A program made the position numbers and the translations under genes. This document shows positions 1 through 5,086 of a DNA stretch of 5,134 nt, in pieces; positions within the stretch are counted from its first letter, which is position 1; the number at the start of each line of letters is the position of its first letter. The notes under the pieces were generated by a model. The model ran no database searches and was not told the DNA's origin. It saw only the letters and a program-made list of their open reading frames with translations. The stretch comes from DATAYF01 sp036272735 (GTDB taxonomy: Bacteria; Chloroflexota; Ktedonobacteria; Ktedonobacterales; Ktedonobacteraceae), in the NCBI GenBank assembly GCA_036272735.1, contig DATAYF010000538.1, positions 1-5,134 of the forward strand. Direction: 5' to 3'.

Positions 1-48
1 ACCAGGGAGGCAACCCGCCTCTCTCTCGTGCAACCCAGTCGTGCCCGG

Positions 49-201
49 TTATGCTGGGGCCGCATCGATCACGCCTTTACGTAAATTGGCCAGGACATCC
101 GCCCAAGAACGATCGCCGGTTATCTACAACTGTAGGACTAATTGCTGCGCGATGTGGTAGCGATGATGGCTTGCCGCTGTCGCTTGAAAAGGAAGACTCA
201 T
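49..201 (-). pseudogene. Possible small reading frame broken by an amber codon
   Basis: Read from an ATG at 201-199, the minus strand gives a 50-codon frame ending in TAA at 51-49, interrupted once by TAG at 126-124 (codon 26). The two halves, MSLPFQATAASHHRYHIAQQ... and TGDRSWADVLANLRKGVIDA..., have a balanced, protein-like composition, and the second half looks like an amphipathic helix. I recognise no family. The start has only a poor ribosome-binding site. It lies 10 bp past the stop of another open minus frame (212-571), so both could be remnants of one decayed locus. It could equally be chance. Confidence 0.2.
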
Positions 202-211
202 AGATTCTGCT

Positions 212-571
212 TCAGTTTACCTCACTGTTTTTTCGTGGGTATGCACTCTCAACAAAGGCCCTCTTCTCCCAGTTGTATGCCTGAGATGAGAAGCCACGTG
301 CTCCTTGATATTTATGTTTGAGCAGCCATCCGGAATAAGCCGAAAAGGTAGCAAGACGTTTTGCTATCAGTTCTGATAGCGTTGGCGAATTGCCATTTCG
401 AGCAAATGCAGATACTGATATGTTCCAATAATGAGCATAGAAAACTAATTCGCCAACACTCTCAAAACTGGGAGCAAAACCGTTTGACACAGGTAGAAAA
501 AACGAGACATCATTGGACAATTCCAAAACATGAAGGCGCTTGGGAAGCCACGAAAGAGCATCCCAAGCCAA
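212..571 (-). CDS. Doubtful open frame, minus strand, unknown protein
   Basis: A 119-codon frame opens with TTG at 571 and ends in TGA at 214-212. It has no in-frame ATG and no obvious ribosome-binding site. The predicted protein is soluble and rich in aromatic residues, without signal peptide or membrane segment, and matches no family I can name. Its first codon positions lean towards G, as in real genes, but the plus-strand frame 361-735 overlaps most of it, and at most one of the two is likely to be real. The lack of a good start suggests a gene fragment rather than a working gene. Confidence 0.18.
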   Translation of the reverse strand: MAWDALSWLPKRLHVLELSNDVSFFLPVSNGFAPSFESVGELVFYAHYWNISVSAFARNGNSPTLSELIAKRLATFSAYSGWLLKHKYQGARGFSSQAYNWEKRAFVESAYPRKNSEVN

Positions 572-735
572 CCCAAAATACCCCTGTCAGAAGTTCAAAT
601 CCTCTCACCCTAATAAGTACAGATAAAGGTGATCAAGAAGTCATGGTAAATGAAAAAAACAGGCTCATCCTCAATTTAGGTGATACAAGCTCATTAACGG
701 GTTTGGTTGAAAAGCTTTATCCGCTCCTGGAGTGA
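361..735 (+). CDS. Doubtful open frame, plus strand, unknown protein
   Basis: This 124-codon frame starts at TTG 361, twelve bases after an in-frame TAG (349-351), and ends in TGA at 733-735. Later ATG codons at 406 and 643 are possible starts; the one at 643 has an AAAGGTGA sequence a few bases upstream and would give only 30 residues. The middle of the protein is polar and low in hydrophobic residues, while the last ~40 residues look more protein-like. No family is recognised. It overlaps the opposite frame 212-571 and also reads through the tRNA-like stretch at 583-612, which argues against one continuous gene. Confidence 0.2.
   Translation: MLSVLIALANCHFEQMQILICSNNEHRKLIRQHSQNWEQNRLTQVEKTRHHWTIPKHEGAWEATKEHPKPTQNTPVRSSNPLTLISTDKGDQEVMVNEKNRLILNLGDTSSLTGLVEKLYPLLE
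583..612 (+). other. tRNA 3'-end-like fragment (possible attachment-site remnant)
   Basis: The bases AAGTTCAAATCCTCTCACCC (591-610) resemble a tRNA T-arm followed by the 3' acceptor strand. The T-loop would be TTCAAAT (594-600). The T-stem arms AGAAG (589-593) and CCTCT (601-605) pair at four of five positions, with one A-C mismatch. No matching acceptor 5' strand, D-arm or anticodon arm is visible upstream, so this is not a working tRNA. Integrating elements often leave such 3'-end pieces at their borders. No integrase gene is present in the window, and chance similarity is quite possible. Confidence 0.25.
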
Positions 736-826
736 TGCCTTGCTGCACGGTCATACCTCTACAATAGCCGAAGACCATGGCCTGACACCCTGATTTAGTA
801 GTATTCTATAGGAGTTTGTATTTATC

Positions 827-1621
827 ATGAAAGGGTGGTTTGTAATGATAACGAAAGAATGTCTGATCGATGAAATTCAACCTCTGATGAAAGAATACTT
901 ACAGGGACTGACTTCACCTTTTGATTCCTTCTTAGAGAAACATATTCTCGCCTCGACTTTTTTTACGATTCAAGATGAAATGAAAGAAGTCGGCTATTAT
1001 GCAATTCATAATGGCCAGCTTCTCACTCAATTTTACATCCGTCGCTCCTATCAAATGCACTTGCAGAAACTGTTTTGCCAGGTGCTTGAACGTCATGCTG
1101 TGAAGTCCCTTTTCGTTCCGACCTGCGATGAACTACTTCTCAGCTTGGCGATAGATAAGGACTTTACGATTAACAAACAAGCTTACTTTTTCCAAGATAG
1201 TCAAACAGACATACCGGTGAGCGATGTCTTGGGGGTTGAGATATTCCGCCCTGCTCATCAGGATGATCTCCAGCAAATACAACAAATTTGCGGAGATTTT
1301 CTCGACCAATATGAGCGGCGGATTGCGAATGAAGAGATCTTCACCTATTATAGAGGGGCTGTTCTGCTTGGAATCGGAGTTGCTAAAAAATCCAGGTTAT
1401 TAGAAGGATTGGCGAGCATAGGCATGTTTACCAACGAAGCATACAGAAAGCAAGGGGTTGGGAGAACCATCATATTACAATTAAGAAAATGGTGTGAAAG
1501 GCACGGTATAAAACCTGTAAGCGGATGCTGGTATTATAACGAAGCCTCTAAAAGAACTTTGGAAAGCGCAGGCATGGTAACAAAGACAAGACTTTTGAAA
1601 ATAGATGTAATCCAGGTTTGA
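827..1621 (+). CDS. GNAT family N-acetyltransferase
   Basis: The protein is a probable acetyl-CoA-dependent N-acetyltransferase, 264 residues from the ATG at 827. The C-terminal GNAT domain (about 138-264) shows the acetyl-CoA-binding motif A at 201-215, with R207, Q209, G210, G212 and R213 forming the Q/R-x-x-G-x-G/A loop. It is followed by a motif-B-like segment, NEASKRTLESAGM (238-250). The N-terminal half (about 10-130) has no clear motif and may be a degenerate second GNAT-like domain. The substrate cannot be told. Two starts compete: ATG 827 has AGGAG at 810-814 but a long 12-base gap, while ATG 845 (258 residues) has GGGTGGT at 833-839 with a normal 5-base gap. The gene stands alone and is plainly more A+T-rich than lgt and radC, which suggests horizontal acquisition. 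No terminator follows directly. Confidence 0.85.
   Translation: MKGWFVMITKECLIDEIQPLMKEYLQGLTSPFDSFLEKHILASTFFTIQDEMKEVGYYAIHNGQLLTQFYIRRSYQMHLQKLFCQVLERHAVKSLFVPTCDELLLSLAIDKDFTINKQAYFFQDSQTDIPVSDVLGVEIFRPAHQDDLQQIQQICGDFLDQYERRIANEEIFTYYRGAVLLGIGVAKKSRLLEGLASIGMFTNEAYRKQGVGRTIILQLRKWCERHGIKPVSGCWYYNEASKRTLESAGMVTKTRLLKIDVIQV
833..839 (+). promoter_or_regulatory. Alternative Shine-Dalgarno site for the acetyltransferase
   Basis: GGGTGGT pairs with the anti-Shine-Dalgarno sequence at most positions and sits five bases before ATG 845. Use of this site would trim six residues (MKGWFV) that add nothing to the GNAT fold. The competing AGGAG at 810-814 serves ATG 827 with a long spacing. Confidence 0.4.
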
Positions 1622-1796
1622 ACTGTTAGTAACTTGTCGTTACAGAGCCAGTACCGAGATACAATCCAAAATAGGACAGAGTGATAACAGTTAAAAAGAG
1701 CATTATCCAACATCTCTGTTTTCTACTCGATCTCCTCTTGAACGCTGGAACCTGAGCAGATGAAAAGCCCTGTTTTGACGAGCTTTTCGTCCGCTA

Positions 1797-1945
1797 GGGT
1801 GTACATTACAACATGGTGTGTCGTAGTCTCGGCTCTCTTTCGTTGTTATAGAGAGGAAAAGCTGGTGAGATCGAGGCACGATCACTTGTTCTCCGTCGAC
1901 CAAAGAAAATCAAAACTACGACATACCATGTCGTAATGTACATCC
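1797..1945. repeat. 31-bp imperfect inverted repeat around an 87-bp core
   Basis: Arm 1797-1827 is the reverse complement of arm 1915-1945 at 28 of 31 positions. The three differences fall at 1799/1943, 1810/1933 and 1818/1924. The total length of 149 bp, long terminal arms and absence of a gene inside would fit a miniature inverted-repeat element, but I see no target-site duplication: the flanks are CTA on the left and ATG on the right. As RNA, it would form a long hairpin with a large loop. A regulatory structure is the alternative. Confidence 0.6.
1917..1935. promoter_or_regulatory. Operator-like palindrome TACGACAT-ACC-ATGTCGTA
   Basis: Two perfect 8-base arms (1917-1924 and 1928-1935) flank a 3-base spacer, the form of a typical dimeric repressor site. 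A degenerate version with two mismatched pairs lies at 1807-1825 within the other arm of the long inverted repeat. No regulator gene is present in the window and no promoter is obvious next to it, so its role is unknown. Confidence 0.35.
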
Positions 1946-2016
1946 ATGAGACAGAAGTCATTTTTTAACAAGCCCTTACCCAAAAGTCCTTAATCTGACT
2001 TGTCGTTGCAAAATAG

Positions 2017-2056
2017 AAGCACCTGGATAAAAGAGCCGTCCAGGTGCTTTCTTGTT
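2017..2056 (+). terminator. Intrinsic (rho-independent) terminator
   Basis: An 11-bp perfect stem, AAGCACCTGGA (2017-2027) with TCCAGGTGCTT (2039-2049), has an 11-base loop and is followed by a T-rich run, TTTCTTGTT (2048-2056). The opposite strand also shows a T-rich stretch after the stem (TATTTTG, complement of 2009-2015), so it may work both ways. No gene ends immediately before it; it would stop transcripts from the 1622-2016 interval or the acetyltransferase and shield the lgt promoter. Confidence 0.8.
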
Positions 2057-2133
2057 ATTCATTGCCAACGGGTGTCAATTCAGGTGTCAAAAATGCAACA
2101 TAGCGACGCAAACTAGCCACAGCATTAGATCCA

Positions 2134-2162
2134 TTGACGATCCAACACAATGGTACTATTAT
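2134..2162 (+). promoter_or_regulatory. Sigma70-type promoter of lgt
   Basis: A -35 box TTGACG (2134-2139) and a -10 box TATTAT (2157-2162) are separated by 17 bases, close to the housekeeping consensus. Transcription would start near 2169, giving a leader of about 37 bases before ATG 2206. An extended -10-like TGGTACTAT overlaps at 2151-2159. Confidence 0.65.
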
Positions 2163-2193
2163 AGGCAGAAAGAACAGTCGTATATCTTTGATT

Positions 2194-2199
2194 GAGGAG
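2194..2199 (+). promoter_or_regulatory. Shine-Dalgarno site that sets the lgt start
   Basis: GAGGAG ends six bases before ATG 2206. It fixes the start there rather than at the upstream in-frame TTG 2134, which is itself the -35 box. Confidence 0.8.
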
Positions 2200-2205
2200 T
2201 TATCT

Positions 2206-3384
2206 ATGGGCCTTCTTCCCCTCGCGGACCTGGTCAACCTGGGTTGGCTGCGTATCGGACCCCCCATTTATCTGAATATCAATCCCGTCATCTTCTCTAT
2301 TGGGCCACTGGCGGTGCGCTGGTATGGCTTGATGTATGTGGTCGGCATTATCATCGGTCTGCTGGCAATTCGGGGCTATATGGCCCGCAAGGGTATTAGC
2401 GAGGACCTGCTGTATCGCTTGCTCTGGTGGTGTATTGCCGCTGGCTTGATCGGTGGGCGTCTCTACTTTGTGGTCCAGCAGCCAGACCTGGTGCAAGATT
2501 ACATTTTACAGCCCTGGCGCATTCTCGCGACGTGGGAGGGCGGTATGGCCTTCTTTGGGGCTATCTTCCTGATTATCGCGACCCTCTTCTGGCGTGCTCG
2601 CGCGGAGCGGGTTAATCCGCTGGTGCTGATCGATGCGGCTGTGCTTTTTGGCGCGGTGGGGCAGATTTTCGGGCGCTTCGGCAACATCGTGAACGGTGAT
2701 ATTGTTGGCTACCCCAGCAATCTTCCCTGGGCGACCGTATACGTCAATCCCAATAGCTGGGCCTGTCTGCCTGGCTCACCCATCTGTAACGTTCCCGTGC
2801 AGCCCGCCGCTGTCTACGAGATTTTTTGTAACCTGGTGATGCTGGGCGTCCTTCTCTACCTGGCCCGGCGCGTGCAGCGTCCCGGCATCCTCGCGCTTGT
2901 CTATCTGTTCGGCTACACGATCACGCAATTCCTGGTCTTCTTTGTACGTTCCAATGTCGTCGTCAACTTCCTGGGAACGTTCATTTTGAAGCAGGCACAG
3001 TGGACCTCGGTGGTTGTCTTTATTCTGCTTATCCCCATTAGCTACCTGGTGATGCGCTGGCATTACGCCCAACCCGTGCCCGCAAACGAGACTGCCATCA
3101 CCTACGGTATTCCACAAAAAGCGTCTACAAGCGGCCAGCCGGAAACAAAAACGGTTGGTGAAGATATCGCCAATGTCGATGACGAACAACACATCACCCA
3201 CGTCGCTGATCCCGCGGAGGCAGTAGCGGGCGCAGAAGCAAAAGACGTGTCCAGCAGCACCGGAGATGAACAATCTGACGAGCAGGCTGCTCATACCGTC
3301 AATCCTGCTGAAACCACGCCTAAAGAGGAGCCAACGGATGAGGTTTCTGCCCGGGCGAACACGAGCGACAAGCCCGAGCTATAG
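2206..3384 (+). CDS. lgt: Prolipoprotein diacylglyceryl transferase, divergent
   Basis: Lgt moves diacylglycerol from phosphatidylglycerol to the lipobox cysteine of prelipoproteins in the cytoplasmic membrane. This 392-residue protein shows the family pattern: VRWYGLMYVVG (37-47, with Y40 matching E. coli Y26), GGRLYFV (83-89), WEGGMAFFGA (110-119), and the signature GRFGNIVNGDIVG (156-168, with R157 and N160 matching R143 and N146). About seven membrane segments lie between residues 28 and 284. Several positions important in the E. coli enzyme differ: F117 for H103, D165 for E151, Q241 for R239 and F245 for E243. Residues ~290-392 form an acidic, disordered-looking tail, making the protein about 100 residues longer than E. 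coli Lgt. The gene has its own promoter and is not coupled to its neighbours. Membership in the family is sure; activity is not. Confidence 0.93.
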   Translation: MGLLPLADLVNLGWLRIGPPIYLNINPVIFSIGPLAVRWYGLMYVVGIIIGLLAIRGYMARKGISEDLLYRLLWWCIAAGLIGGRLYFVVQQPDLVQDYILQPWRILATWEGGMAFFGAIFLIIATLFWRARAERVNPLVLIDAAVLFGAVGQIFGRFGNIVNGDIVGYPSNLPWATVYVNPNSWACLPGSPICNVPVQPAAVYEIFCNLVMLGVLLYLARRVQRPGILALVYLFGYTITQFLVFFVRSNVVVNFLGTFILKQAQWTSVVVFILLIPISYLVMRWHYAQPVPANETAITYGIPQKASTSGQPETKTVGEDIANVDDEQHITHVADPAEAVAGAEAKDVSSSTGDEQSDEQAAHTVNPAETTPKEEPTDEVSARANTSDKPEL

Positions 3385-3634
3385 GACAGGACTTGCTCCA
3401 AAGGGAATAGTGCACAGCAAGGCGTTGCTGTAAAGAACGCCAGGGACACTTGCATGCCGCCTTGCTGTACACAGAGTCTCTAACAACTGCTCAATTATTT
3501 CTATCGGTATATGAGGGGCCGAGGTGAAGACCAGGGTCACGCGTCTTGTCCTGCACCACACTACACATTTTGGTCTATATCCCCATATCCATACATAATA
3601 ATGCGTATTGTCCGCTAGGCTTCTCTTCTATCTA
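3385..3634. other. Non-coding gap between lgt and radC
   Basis: Apart from the hairpin at 3410-3472 and its possible outer stem, I find no supported gene. A 60-codon minus-strand frame (3379-3561) overlaps the lgt end and the hairpin and has no recognisable family or good start. The last part, about 3560-3634, is A+T-rich and leads into the radC promoter. Confidence 0.6.
3410..3472. repeat. 15-bp hairpin downstream of lgt
   Basis: GTGCACAGCAAGGCG (3410-3424) pairs with CGCCTTGCTGTACAC (3458-3472) at 14 of 15 positions around a 33-base loop. A second, alternative 6-bp stem (3421-3426 with 3436-3441) shares one arm. An outer pairing, 3383-3392 with 3543-3552 (nine Watson-Crick pairs and one G-U), would enclose it. 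No T-run follows, so it is not a standard intrinsic terminator, though it may serve as an lgt 3' structure. Confidence 0.5.
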
Positions 3635-3663
3635 TTGTATTTTTGTTGGGAAAACGATACTAT
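3635..3663 (+). promoter_or_regulatory. Probable radC promoter
   Basis: TTGTAT (3635-3640) and TACTAT (3658-3663), 17 bases apart, form a reasonable sigma70-type promoter. The leader would be about 47 bases. AAGGAAG (3701-3707) is the ribosome-binding site, nine bases before ATG 3717. Confidence 0.45.
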
Positions 3664-3716
3664 AGTGAATGCATGGCAATGTATATATTGGTCAAGTTGG
3701 AAGGAAGTACTAGCTT

Positions 3717-4481
3717 ATGTCTATTGTTGCGCCGCCTGCAGAGCCGCTTAACGGTATGGAAGACGCCCAGAGCGTGCAGAATGTGCAGCCGGTTGTCTAT
3801 CATGCCACCGTTCGTGATATTCCTGTTGATGATCGGCCGCGTGAGCGTCTGCAAAAAAACGGTCCTGAGACGCTCACCACCGCCGATCTGCTGGCGATCA
3901 TTTTGCGCACTGGCACTGTGCGCGACAACGCGATGGAATTAGCCACCAAGCTCCTGCTCAAATATGGTGGTCTGGGTGGCCTGGTCAGTGCCAGTTTCCA
4001 CGAATTGAGCCTTGAGTATGGGCTTGGCATGGCAAAAACGGCGCAATTGAAGGCATCGTTGGAGCTTGGCAAACGTTTGAGTGTGCTGCAACCCGACAAG
4101 AAATTCCAGGTGCATACCGCCGATGATGCCGCCAGCCTCGTGCGTATGGAGATGATGTACCTGGATCATGAGGAAATGCACGTACTAATTCTCGACACCA
4201 AAAACCAGGTGGTGGAGCGTGTACGCTGCTACAAGGGCACGGTCAACAGCTCGGTATTGCGTACGGCCGAGGTGTTTCGTCCCGCCGTGGTGCGCAATTG
4301 TCCTCGTGTGATCGTATGCCACAACCATCCGAGCGGCGATCCTTCGCCCTCGCCCGAAGACATCAACGTGACGCGCCAGCTTGTCAAGGCTGGTCAAGCC
4401 CTGGACATCGAACTGCTCGATCACCTCGTGATCGGCAACCCGCGCTACATGAGCCTGAAAGAGCGTTTGCAGTGGGAATAA
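3717..4481 (+). CDS. radC: RadC family protein (JAB/MPN domain)
   Basis: This 254-residue protein belongs to the RadC (UPF0758) family, long labelled a DNA repair protein although its true reaction is unsettled. The N-terminal family domain (about 28-125) includes PRERLQKNGPETLTTADLLA (41-60) and a helix-hairpin-helix-like segment around 98-120 (GLGMAKTAQLKASLELG). The MPN/JAMM domain follows (about 130-254) with an intact metal motif: H202-N-H204, seven residues, S212, two residues, D215, in HNHPSGDPSPSPED. The partner glutamate is probably E152 or E153. Length is near normal; only the first ~28 residues are an extra, low-conservation leader. It has its own promoter and ribosome-binding site and is followed three bases later by a large palindrome. 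It looks functional. Confidence 0.95.
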   Translation: MSIVAPPAEPLNGMEDAQSVQNVQPVVYHATVRDIPVDDRPRERLQKNGPETLTTADLLAIILRTGTVRDNAMELATKLLLKYGGLGGLVSASFHELSLEYGLGMAKTAQLKASLELGKRLSVLQPDKKFQVHTADDAASLVRMEMMYLDHEEMHVLILDTKNQVVERVRCYKGTVNSSVLRTAEVFRPAVVRNCPRVIVCHNHPSGDPSPSPEDINVTRQLVKAGQALDIELLDHLVIGNPRYMSLKERLQWE

Positions 4482-4483
4482 GG

Positions 4484-4535
4484 TACATAAAGGAATGTTA
4501 ATGGTTCCCGGAAACCATTAACATTCCTTTATGTA
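4484..4535. repeat. 52-bp near-perfect palindrome, copy 1
   Basis: Arm 4484-4506 is the exact reverse complement of arm 4513-4535, 23 bp each. The six central bases CCCGGA contain a CCGG core, so only the 4507/4512 pair (C-A) is unmatched. It starts three bases after the radC stop. A hairpin in the transcript could protect or end the radC message, but no T-run follows. A near-copy lies 602 bp downstream. Confidence 0.9.
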
Positions 4536-4576
4536 TGCGCCAAAGAGCAGTAGTGCCAATTGGAATAAAAGTATGG

Positions 4577-4607
4577 TACTATATTTTTAGGCAATCACGG
4601 AGGAAAG
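4577..4607 (+). promoter_or_regulatory. Possible hicA promoter -10 region and ribosome-binding site
   Basis: An extended -10-like TGGTACTAT (4574-4582) has no good -35 box at the usual distance. It is followed by a strong Shine-Dalgarno GGAGG (4599-4603) four bases before ATG 4608. The ribosome site is firm; the promoter is weakly supported. Confidence 0.35.
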
Positions 4608-4812
4608 ATGCCACGGAAAATCAGGCAAGTGAAAGCAGACCTGTTAAAAGCCGATTTTGTATGGAGGCAGGAAAAGGTAGCCACACTTTTTGGTCACATC
4701 CATCCGCACCAGAGGTAGAGGTCACACTCTCAGGGCATGATGGAGATGATGCACAAAGCTATCAGGAAAAACAAGTTCGAGAGGCACCCAGAAAACTAAG
4801 GGGAATACAATG
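4608..4812 (+). pseudogene. hicA: hicA toxin (mRNA interferase) pseudogene, frameshifted
   Basis: HicA is a small double-stranded-RNA-binding-like ribonuclease toxin that cleaves mRNA and is neutralised by HicB. From ATG 4608 the first ~21 codons read MPRKIRQVKADLLKADF..., a typical HicA start, then meet TAG at 4716-4718. From about 4669 the -1 frame reads GKGSHTFWSHP and VTLSGHDGDDAQSYQEKQVR, the rest of the domain including the conserved GKGSH histidine. One added base in the CAGGAAAAGG stretch (4668-4677) would join the halves, so a one-base deletion is likely. The restored frame lacks the expected stop and would run to 4882, overlapping hicB. The true 3' end is therefore approximate. A real lesion is favoured over sequencing error because three neighbouring genes are intact. 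Confidence 0.8.
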
Positions 4813-5021
4813 CACGAAATACATTACTCTATGGTTATTCAATGGGACTCTGAGATCATATCTTTGTTGTCACTGTCCCTGAACTTCCAGGGTGTATGAC
4901 GCACGGGAAAACATATGAGGAAGCGGTGCAACAGGGACAGGACGCTATCGAAACCTGGCTCATGAGAGCAAAAGAATTCGGTATACCCATTCCTGAACCC
5001 AACGGCTATATCGCAGCCTGA
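4810..5021 (+). pseudogene. hicB: hicB antitoxin pseudogene, frameshifted
   Basis: HicB antitoxins carry a partial RNase-H-like fold and block HicA. The ATG at 4810, with AAGGGGA at 4798-4804 as ribosome site, gives MHEIHYSMVIQWDSE, a typical HicB opening, then runs out of frame to TGA 4897-4899. The -1 frame from 4854 reads IFVVTVPELPGCMTHGKTYE and then EEAVQQGQDAIETWLMRAKE up to PIPEPNG, ending in TGA 5019-5021. Adding one base near 4852-4854 would restore a protein of about 70 residues, the short HicB form without an added DNA-binding domain. With hicA also broken, the pair is probably inactive. Family identity is sure; whether the shift is biological is not. Confidence 0.82.
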
Positions 5022-5041
5022 TGCTTGCATGCCTGAGCATC
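5020..5041 (+). other. Short hairpin after hicB
   Basis: GATGCT (5020-5025) pairs with AGCATC (5036-5041) around a 10-base loop, overlapping the hicB stop. A run of five T at 5054-5058 lies 12 bases further on, too far for a standard terminator. Confidence 0.25.
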
Positions 5042-5086
5042 CGAGAGCCTGCGTTTTTATAAAATCCACGCGACAAAACGCACAAC

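Larger units (their letters stand above)
1622..2016. other. Non-coding interval with repeats and no convincing gene
   Basis: About 395 bases lie between the acetyltransferase stop and the terminator before lgt. The only open frame of note (minus strand, 1703-1903) reads through one arm of the inverted repeat and resembles no family, so I treat it as chance. The interval holds a long inverted repeat (1797-1945) and four forward copies of TGTCGT at 1635, 1819, 1929 and 2001. Near-identical 13-mers lie at 1632-1644 (ACTTGTCGTTACA) and 1998-2010 (ACTTGTCGTTGCA). Confidence 0.6.

Noticed and set aside
539..567. 7-bp hairpin CTTGGGA/TCCCAAG before the tRNA-like stretch
   Set aside because: A 15-base loop does not fit any tRNA arm and no T-run follows, so I could not assign it a role.
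1703..1903. 66-codon minus-strand frame in the gap before lgt
   Set aside because: It reads through one arm of the inverted repeat, has no recognised family and no good ribosome site.
2055..3294. Several open frames in other frames and on the minus strand across lgt
   Set aside because: They overlap a firmly identified gene, have no family-like motifs or ribosome sites, and are expected by chance in GC-rich codons.
3379..3561. 60-codon minus-strand frame after lgt
   Set aside because: It overlaps the lgt end and the downstream hairpin, and shows no motif.
1789..3619. Exact 10-mer GTCCGCTAGG at 1789-1798 and 3610-3619
   Set aside because: Several repeated 10-mers are expected by chance in a window this size, and the two contexts share nothing else.
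3660..4501. Overlapping open frames on both strands across radC
   Set aside because: All are shadows of radC; their products are Arg/Ser/His-rich and resemble no family.
4668..4677. Programmed -1 frameshift in hicA at GGAAAAGG
   Set aside because: The heptamer G GAA AAG does not fit the usual X XXY YYZ slippery pattern, and hicB needs a second shift at a site with no slippery run.
5050..5082. 8-bp stem TGCGTTTT/AAAACGCA after hicB
   Set aside because: The stem is short and A+T-rich with a 17-base loop and no T-run after it, so it is weak as a terminator.
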